This document shows, one piece after another, positions 16,548-24,940 of a stretch of 37,911 bases of DNA. How positions within the stretch are numbered: the stretch's first letter is position 1; every line of letters starts with the position of its first letter. The notes below the pieces were generated by a model. It did not search any database, was not told the origin of the DNA, and saw only the letters and a program-made list of their open reading frames with translations. The stretch lies in contig JACQPH010000150.1 of the NCBI GenBank assembly GCA_016207645.1, forward strand, positions 1-37,911, read 5' to 3'. The position numbers and the translations under genes were made by a program. The DNA comes from Elusimicrobiota bacterium (lineage in GTDB: Bacteria; Elusimicrobiota; Elusimicrobia; Elusimicrobiales; UBA9959).

Positions 16548-16800
16548 AACTCTTGTCCTCGGATTTGGCCTCAAGAACAATAAACGGGAAACCTTTGGCG
16601 TCCAGCAGCAGGAAGTCAATGAAGCCTTTACCGGTTTTCTCGAAGTTTTCGCCGAGCGCTTCAAGTCCGGCCGGTTTGAGCGTCACACCGGGCTCAAGAA
16701 GGATAGTGGCCGGGGCGCTTCCTTCCGGAAAAAAGCGCCAGCCAGCCGCTTCAAGCAGCTTATTGATCTTGATACGCGCCGCGGCTTCTTTATTTTCCAT
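16522..16800 (-). pseudogene. Truncated HsdR N-terminal fragment (type I restriction subunit)
   Basis: This 92-residue frame resembles the start of the type I restriction endonuclease subunit R. It has a helical lead-in (IKINKLLEAAGW) and then the PD-(D/E)XK core FIDFLLLDAKGFPFIVLEAK, with Asp62, Glu77 and Lys79. A complete HsdR is roughly 700-1,100 residues and continues into a helicase; here similarity stops right after EAKSEDKS and the frame ends eight residues later, overlapping the DUF1016 gene. No hsdS, hsdM or helicase remnant is visible. It is most likely a deletion relic, though a retained small nuclease-domain protein cannot be excluded. It shares the low GC of the island. Confidence 0.7.
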
Positions 16801-16980
16801 CGGATTTTCAGCGTCAACTCTTTAATTGACCTTATACAGTATATTTTACGATACTTCGCGCTGTTTTAAGTCCGCATAGGGTTCCCGGTCTTGAAAGCCG
16901 GCCACGGCGGACCGGCCCGGCAAGGGACGCAGGCAGAAAAAGCTCTGACTTTATGAATAATGGCCCGCTGCCTGCCCCTG
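16801..16980. other. Intergenic right edge of the AT-rich island
   Basis: The left part (16820-16860) is AT-rich and may hold the promoter of the HsdR fragment. Near 16882-16900 a tRNA-Ser(UGA)-like anticodon stem-loop (CCGGT, CTTGAAA, GCCGG) appears, but there is no acceptor, D or T arm. A GC hairpin spans about 16897-16921, and 8-bp arms (16929-16936 with 16968-16975) flank the end of the next operon. No gene is seen. Confidence 0.4.
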
Positions 16981-18081
16981 CTATGGCGCCTTTCCGTAAA
17001 AAGCGCTTATGGCGGCGGCGGCCGGGCGTTTTTCCCAGCCGCTGAAATCCAGGAAATAGCCGTCCAGAAGCCCGGAGGTCCTGGAAAAAAGCTGGCCGTA
17101 GAACCGCGCCTCTTCTTCAGCCGAATATTCATGGCCGCTGCCGACAAAGCCCCTGACCGGCGAACTTTCGGCTTTCACCATCACGGCGGCCAGGAGGACC
17201 TTTTCGATACCGCTTTTCGCGGCTATTTTCCTGGCCGCTTCGGCGGAGGCCGCCGCGTACTCGATAAGCCCGTCCGGGGTCATCGAGGGATCGGGATGCG
17301 GGTTTATCGTCAGGAAATCGTAGCCGCGCGCGTCCAGCCCGCCGGCATGCGGATTTTCCGCGAAGCCGCCGGCAGGGTCCCGCCTTATCAAATTGGTAAA
17401 GCCCACCCCTATCAGGCCCGAATAATGTTTCTTGGCCTCTTTCAGCAGAACGGCGTTGGTCCGGTTGAGCGCGTCGGCCGAATCGCCGGCCTCCGGGTAA
17501 CGGGCGTCGCCTTCCCAGTTTATAAGTATCATCTGCGCTTTGAGTTCCTCGGCGAGCTTGAGCCATTTCGGAGAAACGGGCAGAACGAGATTAACCACCA
17601 GGCCGAGCGCGTGCGCGCCCTCCGCGAGCTCCCTGACCTCTTTTTCCGTTTTTACGTCGGGCGGCGGGAAGCAGTCGGCCTGCCCGTCAACGCCCTCTTC
17701 GCCAAGGCCCAGCAGCCGGTTCTGGTCAAGGGCGCCGGCCAGGTCCTCCACCATTATATTGACGGTATTCGCGCCCCAGTCCCTGAGTTTACCTATATCC
17801 GGCCTGTATTTTTCTTCGTAATAGTACGGGGTGAACCCGAAGAACTTACGGACGGAACGCGCCGGGACCGGCGGCGCCGCCGTCCTGCCCGCCATTACGG
17901 CAGGGGCCGGCGCAGGCCCCTGCCCGCTCTTCACGGGCCCGGGACGCGGGGAAGAGGAGGCCTGTACGGGGAAACCTCTCGGGAATTTTCCGGTGATGAA
18001 ATAATGGACGAACGGCGCGACAAAAACACCGCAAAAGACCAGGACCGAAACCGCGGTTATGATCCTGGATCTTATTGTCAT
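16981..18081 (-). CDS. Membrane-anchored TIM-barrel-like (glycosidase-like) protein
   Basis: This 366-residue protein has an N-terminal membrane anchor (about 8-28) and a Pro/Ala-rich linker (about 38-78). A domain then resembles TIM-barrel glycoside hydrolases: GFTPYYYEEKYRPDIGKLRDWGANTVNIMVED, GLVVNLVLPVSP, MILINWEGDARYPE, LIGVGFTNLI, DFLTINPHPDPSM and DGYFLDFSGWEK are successive beta-strand ends with acidic residues. A sugar-processing role in the periplasm is plausible, but I cannot name the family or the catalytic pair. It begins 33 bases after the barrel gene and is probably the last gene of the ABC/LolA operon. A polysaccharide or glycolipid substrate would fit that context. Confidence 0.55.
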   Translation of the reverse strand: MTIRSRIITAVSVLVFCGVFVAPFVHYFITGKFPRGFPVQASSSPRPGPVKSGQGPAPAPAVMAGRTAAPPVPARSVRKFFGFTPYYYEEKYRPDIGKLRDWGANTVNIMVEDLAGALDQNRLLGLGEEGVDGQADCFPPPDVKTEKEVRELAEGAHALGLVVNLVLPVSPKWLKLAEELKAQMILINWEGDARYPEAGDSADALNRTNAVLLKEAKKHYSGLIGVGFTNLIRRDPAGGFAENPHAGGLDARGYDFLTINPHPDPSMTPDGLIEYAAASAEAARKIAAKSGIEKVLLAAVMVKAESSPVRGFVGSGHEYSAEEEARFYGQLFSRTSGLLDGYFLDFSGWEKRPAAAAISAFYGKAP

Positions 18082-18114
18082 TTTATCGGCGCCTCTTAAG
18101 AAGCGTCCTTAGAT

Positions 18115-19443
18115 TTAGAACGAAACCCCCGCAGTAAGCTGCAGCAGGAGTTTTGCTCCGGAGAAAGTGTATTCGCCATTGGCGGGGCCCAGGGGCGCGA
18201 GGACAAGGCAGCCGGCGGTGAAATCGTTCAGATTCTTATAATTGACGCCGGCCGAGAGCGCGCCGGTAGCGTCGTTGAAATTGTGGATGTAGTTGGTGTT
18301 GAGCGTAAGGTCCGTAATGACGAAGCGGCTGACGCTCAGGAACACCGCCCCGTAATAGCGGGCGAGGTAGTTGGGCGTGTAGAGGCCGTTGCCGAGCAGG
18401 AAGAGGCCTTTGGTGCCGGCTGGCAGCGCCGAGGAAAGAGGTCCGGAGAAGAGATAAAGGTTCTTGTCCCTGAACGGGCTTTTGACGTAGCCGCCCTGGT
18501 TGTAGAAGAACTCGGTGGTCACGGTGAGCCTGTCTTTGAAATTGCCCAGCCGGAAGCCCTTGCTGAAGTCCACGGCGGCCTTGGAGACCCACTCCTGGTC
18601 CTTGCGGAAGGTCTCGAGCGTGCCGTTATTGTTCCGGACGAACCGGTCGTTGTCGCGGCGCGCTACGCTGACCTCGCCGGCTATATCCACGTCCCCCAGG
18701 CGGCTGGACAGGTCGTAGCCGAAAACGGGCCGGCGGTTGCGCTTCGCCCAGCCGGAGAAGGCCATCTCGGTGCGGCCCGTCAGCAGCTCGAACTTGAGCG
18801 CGCCGCCCAGGTCGCGGTCCGTGGCGGCGCTGCCGGTGTCCAGGAAGCCGTAGATATTGTACCTGGTGCCGAAAGGCACGTGGAACTTCAGGCCGTAGGC
18901 GCCTTCGCGCGAGCCTATCTTGGGGACGAAAGGGATCTTCTCGACGTTCACCAGGTCGGTGGGGTTCCAAAGGTAGCACCGGCCCCACTGCAGCACCTGC
19001 TTGCCGGTGCGGAAATAGACGCGGTCGCCTATATTAAAATCCAGGAAGATCTCGCGCAGCGTGGCGGTGGTCTGGCGGACTTTGGGATAGTAGCTGGTCT
19101 CCAGGTTGGCGAAGGCCTTCACGCCGTTCTTCAGGCGCGCGTCCAGCAGGAGGCTGCCCAGGATATAGGTATTGAGCGGGTCGGCGGTGGAGGAGCTGTA
19201 GACCACGTCCTCCATGACGCTCACCACGCTGCCGGAGACGCCGAGGGTCTTCTTTTCCTCGGCCCGGCCGGGCGCGGCGGCGGCCTGCGTGACCACTTCG
19301 GAGCTGGAGAACAGCTCCTCTTCGGAAGGGTCGGCGGCTACCCCGAAGGTCATACCCAGCCTCGTGGGGGGGTCCTCCGCGAAAACCGCGGCGGTAAAAA
19401 TGGAAGAGAGCGCGGCCACGATAAGCAGTCTTTTCATGTTCAT
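18115..19443 (-). CDS. Predicted outer-membrane beta-barrel protein of the ABC/LolA operon
   Basis: This 442-residue protein has a signal peptide (MNMKRLLIVAALSSIFTAAVFA) and a short acidic N-terminal segment. It continues with amphipathic strands typical of a large barrel (GVKAFANLETSYYPK, DRVYFRTGKQVLQWGR, TVTTEFFYNQGGYVK) and ends LLLQLTAGVSF, a C-terminal Phe signature of Bam-assembled outer-membrane proteins. The RTGKQVLQWGRCYLWNPTD part resembles DUF1302-like barrels found beside LolA-like carriers and lipid exporters. ATG 19443 overlaps the LolA-like stop codon by four bases, so translation is coupled. It is probably the outer-membrane endpoint of the transport route. Confidence 0.72.
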   Translation of the reverse strand: MNMKRLLIVAALSSIFTAAVFAEDPPTRLGMTFGVAADPSEEELFSSSEVVTQAAAAPGRAEEKKTLGVSGSVVSVMEDVVYSSSTADPLNTYILGSLLLDARLKNGVKAFANLETSYYPKVRQTTATLREIFLDFNIGDRVYFRTGKQVLQWGRCYLWNPTDLVNVEKIPFVPKIGSREGAYGLKFHVPFGTRYNIYGFLDTGSAATDRDLGGALKFELLTGRTEMAFSGWAKRNRRPVFGYDLSSRLGDVDIAGEVSVARRDNDRFVRNNNGTLETFRKDQEWVSKAAVDFSKGFRLGNFKDRLTVTTEFFYNQGGYVKSPFRDKNLYLFSGPLSSALPAGTKGLFLLGNGLYTPNYLARYYGAVFLSVSRFVITDLTLNTNYIHNFNDATGALSAGVNYKNLNDFTAGCLVLAPLGPANGEYTFSGAKLLLQLTAGVSF

Positions 19444-20201
19444 TTGCTCAGGTTCTCGAGGTAAGCCTTGGTGAAGAGTTTGTCGTCCAGTTTGCCGGGG
19501 ACCAGGTTCGAGATCTCGACCACGGTCTTATTGCCTTTCTCGAACTCGTCTATGAAGAGCTGCTTCACGGGCACGAAGCGCCCCTCCACCTCGGTGAACT
19601 TCAGGAAATAGGCCGTCTGCATCAGCGTGCCCGACAGGGAATAGGATTCCTGCTTGAGCAGCAGATTATTGTCGCGGCGGGTCCAGAAGATCTGCTTGGG
19701 ATAATCCACGTCGTTGACCCTGGCCCGCACCTCGAACTTATTGACTTCCACCTTGCCCAGCAGCTCCAGCGAGAATTTCTCGGCGCCGGAGGGATCCAAG
19801 GCCGGCCCGTAGAGCTCCTCCAGCTTGCGGGTCTCGAAATCGTCGCTGTGCGCGTCCGTGCCGCCTATGCTCTCGTCCCGGTTCACGTGCTGGAAGGTGC
19901 GTGTGTTCTTGCGGTACATCCAGAAATTGTCGCCCACCCGCAGGTAACCGTTCCCCTTCTCGTTCTCCGGCGCGTTCATGGCTATCAGGAAGGCGTCGTC
20001 CGAGTCCCGGCGGAAATAGGCCATGTCTATTATCTTGGTCCCCTGTCCCGCCCTCTGCTGGGTCATGGTCACGTCGGCCCTGATGTCCTTGCGCATCTTG
20101 TAATTGGCGTCTATGGCCTTCAGGACGGGGACTACGCGGCTTTCGGCGCGCAGGCCGGCCGCCGGGAAGACGAGGAGCGAACACAATAGAAGTTTTTTCA
20201 T
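19440..20201 (-). CDS. LolA-like outer membrane lipoprotein-sorting protein
   Basis: This 253-residue periplasmic carrier has a signal peptide (MKKLLLCSLLVFPAAGLRA) and the concave-sheet fold pattern of the LolA-like lipoprotein-sorting family (PF17131 type). Visible features are TMTQQRAGQGTKIIDMAYFRR, FLIAMNAPENEKGNGYLRVGDNFWMYRKNTRTF, GTDAHSDDFE and the late IFWTRRDNNLLLKQESYSLSG. It would ferry a lipid or lipoprotein from the ABC exporter to the outer membrane. It lies three bases after the second permease and overlaps the barrel gene by four bases. Its divergence from classical LolA and its dedicated operon suggest special cargo rather than bulk lipoproteins. Confidence 0.85.
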   Translation of the reverse strand: MKKLLLCSLLVFPAAGLRAESRVVPVLKAIDANYKMRKDIRADVTMTQQRAGQGTKIIDMAYFRRDSDDAFLIAMNAPENEKGNGYLRVGDNFWMYRKNTRTFQHVNRDESIGGTDAHSDDFETRKLEELYGPALDPSGAEKFSLELLGKVEVNKFEVRARVNDVDYPKQIFWTRRDNNLLLKQESYSLSGTLMQTAYFLKFTEVEGRFVPVKQLFIDEFEKGNKTVVEISNLVPGKLDDKLFTKAYLENLSK

Positions 20202-20204
20202 AGA

Positions 20205-21959
20205 TCAAGTGAAATGTCCCAGCGCCTGCGCCGGAGGCATGTTCGCCGCGCGGCGCGCCGGGAACCAGGCCGTGACCGCGGCTATCGCTATTATCAGCAG
20301 CACGCTGCCGGCTATGCCGAAGAAAGTGGGCAGGAAGTACAGATGCCCGTTCACCAGCAGCATCCCCAGCGGGTTGTCCTGCGGGTGGAAAGTGATGAGC
20401 GAGACGAGCTTCATGGCCGCGAAGCCCGTCAGCACCCCGGCGATGGAAGAGAAAAGGGTCAGGAAGAAGGTCTCGAGCAGGAACATAGCGTGCACGTCGT
20501 TGCGCTGCATGCCGATGGCGCGCACGGTGCCTATCTCCCGGGTGCGCTCCCGGATGGTCATGCGCAGGGTGTTCACCACGCCCAGCAAGATGATGAAGAA
20601 GAGCACCAGCACGGCCGAAAGCGTGATGATGTTCAGCACGGATTCCAGCTTGAGGATATCGCTGGCCGTCTCGTACATGGTGGAGACGTCTATGGTGGTG
20701 CCTTTCCACTTGTTGCGGGCTATTTCCTGGTACTTCAGCTTGTACTCGTCGGTATTGTAGGTGCGCTTAAGCAGCACCCATTCCGGCGCCGCCAGGGCGC
20801 CCCAGGGGCCCTCCGCCGTGTAAGGCTTCGCGCCCGGTCCGGGGCCGGCCGGCAGGTCGTCGTAATAAAGGTCGTAGAAGCCGGAGTCGTACAGCAGCAC
20901 CACGTCCTGGCCGGGATAAGCCCCGGCGCCGCAGACCGCGCTTACCTCGAGCCTGGCTTCACGCGGCGTTCTCTCGAATTTCCTGTCATAGCGCACCGTA
21001 AACTTGTCGCCGGCGCTCACGCCCAGGGCGCGGGCCAGGGGGACCGGGAGTATGACGCCTTCCTTCCTGAAGGCTTTCTCGAAGCTGCCCGAAGAGAGCT
21101 TGAGCAGCTCCGAGAGCTTCTTTCTGGACCCGTCGTCGCTCTTGAAGCCGATAAGCGTCACCGGCCTGCGCCCGGCGCGCCCGGCGGCGGAGGCGTAGAT
21201 GGCGGCGGTGCCGGGCTTGAGGCGGTCGTGGATGCGGTCGGCCAGGGCCGCGGCGTTCTTCTGCGGGTCCTTTATCTTGAGGCTCAGGCTGGGCGTCTCG
21301 TAAGGCCGGAAGCCCAGCAATTCCTTCGTCCTGCCCAGCTCGAGGAAAACGACCGGCTGCATGAAGATATTGTCGTTCTTCATTATCCCGACTATGGTCA
21401 GCCTGGCGGCCTGGTCCTGCCCGAACATATTGCGGAAGCGCACCCGCAGCACGTCGTTCATCTTCACGTTGAGGTACTGGGCTTTCTCGGCCGAGATCAC
21501 CACCGGGTTCTCGGCCTTCTCCCCGTTCACATCGTCCCAGCTGCCTTCCACCAGCCTGAACGATTCCTCCAGCTCCCGCAGGCCTTCCCTGCTGACGGGC
21601 TTCTTCGTATCCGCCCCCACCAGGATTATATTGTCGGAGCGGCCGTTGCCGATGGCGCGGGCGAACATGGCTATGGCCTCGCTGGTTTCCTCTATGTCGG
21701 GCTCGCCCTTCACGGCCTCCAGGGCGCGCGCCCGGTCGCGGAAGATCTCGCGCATCACGCCGCCGCGCTCGTTGAAGCGTATGGCCACGTGCCCGGTGAC
21801 GTAGCGCATGATCTTGTTGAACATGATGTCCGAAATGCCGTGGGAGAAGGAGTTCGCGACCACCAGAATGGCCACGCCGATGGCCATGGCGGAGCCCAGC
21901 AGGATATTCCTGCGCTTCTGGCGCAGCAGATTCCTCAGGCTAAGTCGTAGCAGCAGCAT
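20205..21959 (-). CDS. FtsX/MacB-family ABC permease (second permease)
   Basis: This 584-residue inner-membrane permease has an N-terminal helix (about 20-42), a large periplasmic MacB_PCD-like domain (about 45-420) and three C-terminal helices of the FtsX domain (about 435-575). The coupling motif REIGTVRAIGMQRNDVHAMF follows the second helix, as in LolC/LolE and MacB. It would form a heterodimer with the permease encoded just upstream and be driven by the ATPase at 23634-24320. The start codon immediately follows the previous stop with no gap, so translation is coupled. The 165-residue-longer periplasmic part, compared with the roughly 415 residues of LolC/E, points to a specialised substrate. 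Confidence 0.88.
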   Translation of the reverse strand: MLLLRLSLRNLLRQKRRNILLGSAMAIGVAILVVANSFSHGISDIMFNKIMRYVTGHVAIRFNERGGVMREIFRDRARALEAVKGEPDIEETSEAIAMFARAIGNGRSDNIILVGADTKKPVSREGLRELEESFRLVEGSWDDVNGEKAENPVVISAEKAQYLNVKMNDVLRVRFRNMFGQDQAARLTIVGIMKNDNIFMQPVVFLELGRTKELLGFRPYETPSLSLKIKDPQKNAAALADRIHDRLKPGTAAIYASAAGRAGRRPVTLIGFKSDDGSRKKLSELLKLSSGSFEKAFRKEGVILPVPLARALGVSAGDKFTVRYDRKFERTPREARLEVSAVCGAGAYPGQDVVLLYDSGFYDLYYDDLPAGPGPGAKPYTAEGPWGALAAPEWVLLKRTYNTDEYKLKYQEIARNKWKGTTIDVSTMYETASDILKLESVLNIITLSAVLVLFFIILLGVVNTLRMTIRERTREIGTVRAIGMQRNDVHAMFLLETFFLTLFSSIAGVLTGFAAMKLVSLITFHPQDNPLGMLLVNGHLYFLPTFFGIAGSVLLIIAIAAVTAWFPARRAANMPPAQALGHFT

Positions 21960-23468
21960 TCAATCCCTCGAAACGGCGTCCAGCGGGGTTATATTCACGG
22001 CCACCCGCATCGGGTACAGGGCGGCGACCACGGTGACGAATAAAAGCTGGAGGGCCGTCAGGGCTATGTCGGGCAGGCTGAGCAGCGGGTTGAAGAAATT
22101 CCCGCCGTAAAGCAGCTGCAGCATGTCGTTCTTCGTGTTTATCTTCAGCAGCGGTATTATCTTCACCGCCGCTATGCCGGCCAGAACGCCGAGACCGCCG
22201 AAGACGGCCGAGAGCACGGCCGTCTCGCCCAGGAACATGCCGGCTATGAAGGTCTTCTGCGCGCCGATGGCCCGCATCATGCCTATCTCCGGGGCGCGCT
22301 CCAGCGCCGCCATGGTGAGCGTATTGACTATTATTATCACGGCCACGCAGAACAGCAGCATGACGAACAGGAACAGCGCGCCCTTGATTATCAGGGCCAT
22401 GCCGCCTATGGGGCCGGAGGCCTTGTTCCAGGTGACGGCCCGCACGCCCTTGCCGGCGAGCGCCTTGTTCAGTTCCTTCAGCGCTTTGCCGTAGTCCTCG
22501 CCTTCGTTCAGCTTTATGAAGACGGCGTTATAGACCCCGTCCCCGGCCAGTTTGGCCTCTTTCGGCGCCTCCGCTTTCAGCTTCGGGGCTTTCTTCGCGG
22601 TGGAGACTATCATCTCCTCGCCGCCGAACATGGAGTCCAGGTCGGAACCTTCCAGCTCCAGTAATTTCTTCTCCTCCCGGGGCACCTGGGCCGCCATGTC
22701 GGCGGCGGTGAAATAGCCCAGGCATTCCCGGTAGGATTCTATGTCCACCAGGCAGAAATGGCCGAAGATCTGGTTGAGCGCGCCGTACCTGTTTATCCCG
22801 GTCACCGGGAAGCGGATGTCGTTGGTGGTGTTCAGGCCGCTGGTCATGCCCATCATCACCACGCTGGTGCTGAGGTTCAGGGTCGGAAAATTGGCCAGCG
22901 CCTCTTTCTTGAGGTTCTCTTTCACCACGCGGCCGCCGGCGGGCAGGAACCAGATATTGTAGAAATCGTAGAATTCGTCGCGCGCGAAAGTGGGGACGAG
23001 GAGGGCGCGCTCCCCGGGGGCGGGATAGCTGCCCTCCAGCACGGTGAAGTTGTCGGGGAACATCTTCCGGTATTCGCCGAAATCCGCGCCCAGGAGGTAG
23101 GCGTAGCCGGGGGCGGTGGTGCTTTCGTCCAGGACCATGGCGAGGTTCTTGCCGACGGGTAGGAAGCGCTTGACGTAAGGCTGGGCGGCGAGTATGCCCT
23201 TGATCTCCCTGTAGGCGGTTACCGGCTCGATGCTGGCGCCCATCATGGGCAGCAGGATATTGTCGCTCTTCTGGGCGTCGCTGATCAGCACCAGGTCGCC
23301 CATGAAGCCGTCTATGATATTCTTCTCTATGCCCGCGGCCATGCCGGAGATGACGCCGTTGCCGACGGTCATCAGGAAGGCGCCGGTGAACAGGATGACG
23401 CCTATCACGAGGCTTTTTCCTTTGTGGCGGAGAATGTTGCGCCAGGCTATGGTCAGGATAAGGTTCAT
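21960..23468 (-). CDS. FtsX/MacB-family ABC permease (first permease)
   Basis: This 502-residue permease has the same architecture as its neighbour. It has an N-terminal helix in AWRNILRHKGKSLVIGVILF, a periplasmic domain (about 45-365), and FtsX helices with the coupling motif PEIGMMRAIGAQKTFIAGMF. ATG 23468 matches the family start (MNLILTIAWRN). The open frame continues to 23603, but only by reading through the palindromic element at 23493-23599. The two permeases differ in sequence and probably form a heterodimeric LolCE-like pair. Confidence 0.88.
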   Translation of the reverse strand: MNLILTIAWRNILRHKGKSLVIGVILFTGAFLMTVGNGVISGMAAGIEKNIIDGFMGDLVLISDAQKSDNILLPMMGASIEPVTAYREIKGILAAQPYVKRFLPVGKNLAMVLDESTTAPGYAYLLGADFGEYRKMFPDNFTVLEGSYPAPGERALLVPTFARDEFYDFYNIWFLPAGGRVVKENLKKEALANFPTLNLSTSVVMMGMTSGLNTTNDIRFPVTGINRYGALNQIFGHFCLVDIESYRECLGYFTAADMAAQVPREEKKLLELEGSDLDSMFGGEEMIVSTAKKAPKLKAEAPKEAKLAGDGVYNAVFIKLNEGEDYGKALKELNKALAGKGVRAVTWNKASGPIGGMALIIKGALFLFVMLLFCVAVIIIVNTLTMAALERAPEIGMMRAIGAQKTFIAGMFLGETAVLSAVFGGLGVLAGIAAVKIIPLLKINTKNDMLQLLYGGNFFNPLLSLPDIALTALQLLFVTVVAALYPMRVAVNITPLDAVSRD

Positions 23469-23492
23469 TTTGAGATTCCGGGTTCGGTGTGA

Positions 23493-23599
23493 ACGGGGAG
23501 TTCCCCCGCTCACCCTGGAAGATGGAAACCCTTGCGTCGGTTTCCCCCCGCCAGGCGGGGCCCCCCCTTCCGCAAAGGGTGATCGGGGGAACTCCCCGT
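23493..23599. repeat. Palindromic repeat element inside the ABC operon
   Basis: The 24-bp arms 23493-23516 and 23576-23599 are complementary except for one mismatch. Inside, a second pair of arms is visible near 23527-23535 and 23571-23580, and a GC hairpin near 23545-23561. The whole element forms a nested cruciform-like hairpin between the ATPase and first-permease genes. It looks like an inserted REP/MITE-type element. Confidence 0.8.
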
Positions 23600-23633
23600 C
23601 CACACCTCCGAAAGAACTGAATTTTATATGTCT

Positions 23634-24320
23634 CTATGCCGGCGCGGGCTCCTTCTCTATCAGGCCGTCCTTGATCTTTACTATGCGCCTCGCGTATTTC
23701 AGCACGTTGGCGTCGTGGGTGGAGAAGATAAAGGTGGTCTTCTCGAGCTCGTTCATGCGGCGCATCAGCTCCAGGATGGAGGCGCCGGTGACGGAGTCCA
23801 GGTTGGCGGTGGGCTCGTCGGCGAGGACTATGTCCGGGTTGGTGACCAGGGCGCGGGCTATGGCCACGCGCTGGCGCTGGCCGCCGGAGAGCTCGGCCGG
23901 GCGGTGGGCGGCGTATTCCCGCAGGCCCACCTCCTCTATAAGCTTGTCGGCGCGCCCGCGCGCCTCGGCGGCGGAGCTCTTCATCAGCAGCAGCGGGAAC
24001 TCTATGTTCTCGATGACGTCGAGGACGGGGATGAGGTTGAAGGTCTGGAAGATGAAGCCTATCTTGTTGAGGCGGATCTCGGTTATCTGCCTGTCGGTGA
24101 GCGCGGTTATGTCGCGCTCCCCCACCCTGACGGCGCCGGCGGTGGCGGAATCTATGCAGCCTATCACGTTGAGCAAAGTGGTCTTGCCGCTGCCGGAGGG
24201 ACCGATGATGCTCATGAAGTCGCCCTCGGCCACGTCCAGGTCCACCCCGCGCAGGGCCGGGACTATGGTGTCGCCCAGGGGATAGTCCTTCTTGAGGCCT
24301 TTTATCTCTATAATATTCAT
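23634..24320 (-). CDS. LolD/MacB-type ABC transporter ATP-binding protein
   Basis: This 228-residue ATPase has all the hallmarks: Walker A GPSGSGKT at 40-47, Q-loop in FIFQTFNL near 90, signature LSGGQRQRVAIARAL at 144 onward, Walker B IVLADEPTANLD at 164 onward and the H-loop in FIFSTHD. The sequence groups with the LolD/MacB/FtsE class, which uses ATP to drive mechanotransmission by FtsX-type permeases rather than transport through a channel. It is the first gene of the six-gene operon; GAGGGA precedes ATG 24320. A TAAAAT box at 24340-24345 with TTGATA 15 bases further upstream could be the operon promoter, although that spacing is short. Confidence 0.93.
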   Translation of the reverse strand: MNIIEIKGLKKDYPLGDTIVPALRGVDLDVAEGDFMSIIGPSGSGKTTLLNVIGCIDSATAGAVRVGERDITALTDRQITEIRLNKIGFIFQTFNLIPVLDVIENIEFPLLLMKSSAAEARGRADKLIEEVGLREYAAHRPAELSGGQRQRVAIARALVTNPDIVLADEPTANLDSVTGASILELMRRMNELEKTTFIFSTHDANVLKYARRIVKIKDGLIEKEPAPA

Positions 24321-24362
24321 AGCTGTTCCCTCAAAATCTATTTTACTGTAGCCGCAATAATA

Positions 24363-24935
24363 TCAAACCCGGCTTTTGCAAAAAGAGCAGAAGGCGGCCG
24401 AGTCCGCCACTAGCTGCCCGCACTTCGGGCAGCGGCGGGCGGCGGCGGAGGGCCGGGAGGGTTCGTCGGAGTCTGCGGAAGGCGGGGCGGCGGGAACGGC
24501 GGCCAGGAAAGGCAGGGCGAGTTTCCAGAGCTTATAACCCAGGTAAACGGCATAAGCCAGCGCAGCCGTCCTGATCAGCGCCCGCGGCCGGCCGGCCCCG
24601 AGCATTTCCCCCAAAGGCGGCCAGACCACCGCGAGTACGGAGAGATAACCGGCCGCGCCCAGGAGCTTCCCGGCGAACTCGCGCGTCCTCTCCGGCGGCT
24701 GCGAGTACTTCTCCAGCCTGGCGGACAGTTCCGCGTGCAGCTCCCGTTTCAGCTCGAAGAGGCCGCTCACCAAAGAGATACCGAAGCCGGCCTGGATGAG
24801 CAGCGAGAAACTTAAACCGCCGTAGAAAGCGTCGCTGCCGCCCATCAGCCAGCGCGTGAAGGCGGGCACGGCGAAATAGCAGAGCAGAAGGACCCCGGAG
24901 GGCCTGAGCCTGGCTTGCCATTCGTTGAGATTCAG
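24363..24935 (-). CDS. Membrane protein with C-terminal zinc ribbon; probable CTG start
   Basis: This protein has about 190 residues, with hydrophobic helices near 12-30, 38-58, 88-110 and 120-140, a short Ala/Pro/Ser linker, and a C-terminal zinc ribbon with two CxxC knuckles (CPKCGQ and CSFCKS). I do not recognise the membrane part. No ATG, GTG or TTG gives a complete first helix with a ribosome site. GTG 24869 has no Shine-Dalgarno sequence and would cut the first hydrophobic segment. CTG 24935 lies five bases after AGGAGA and adds 22 residues (LNLNEWQARLRPSGVLLL...) that complete it. It begins 22 bases after the small gene 24958-25212 and may be co-transcribed with it. Function unknown. 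Confidence 0.6.
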   Translation of the reverse strand: MNLNEWQARLRPSGVLLLCYFAVPAFTRWLMGGSDAFYGGLSFSLLIQAGFGISLVSGLFELKRELHAELSARLEKYSQPPERTREFAGKLLGAAGYLSVLAVVWPPLGEMLGAGRPRALIRTAALAYAVYLGYKLWKLALPFLAAVPAAPPSADSDEPSRPSAAARRCPKCGQLVADSAAFCSFCKSRV

Positions 24936-24940
24936 ACAAC

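Noticed and set aside
16882-16900. tRNA-Ser(UGA)-like anticodon stem-loop
   Set aside because: The anticodon arm pairs well, but no acceptor stem, D arm or T arm (no GGTTCGA-type sequence) is present, so it is not a tRNA; an integration remnant is possible but unproven.
20214-21950. Plus-strand open frame of 578 residues
   Set aside because: It is fully antisense to the FtsX-type permease, whose motifs are unmistakable.
21960-23603. Longer version of the first permease with 45 extra N-terminal residues
   Set aside because: The extension is encoded by the palindromic element and does not resemble a permease N-terminus; ATG 23468 fits the family.
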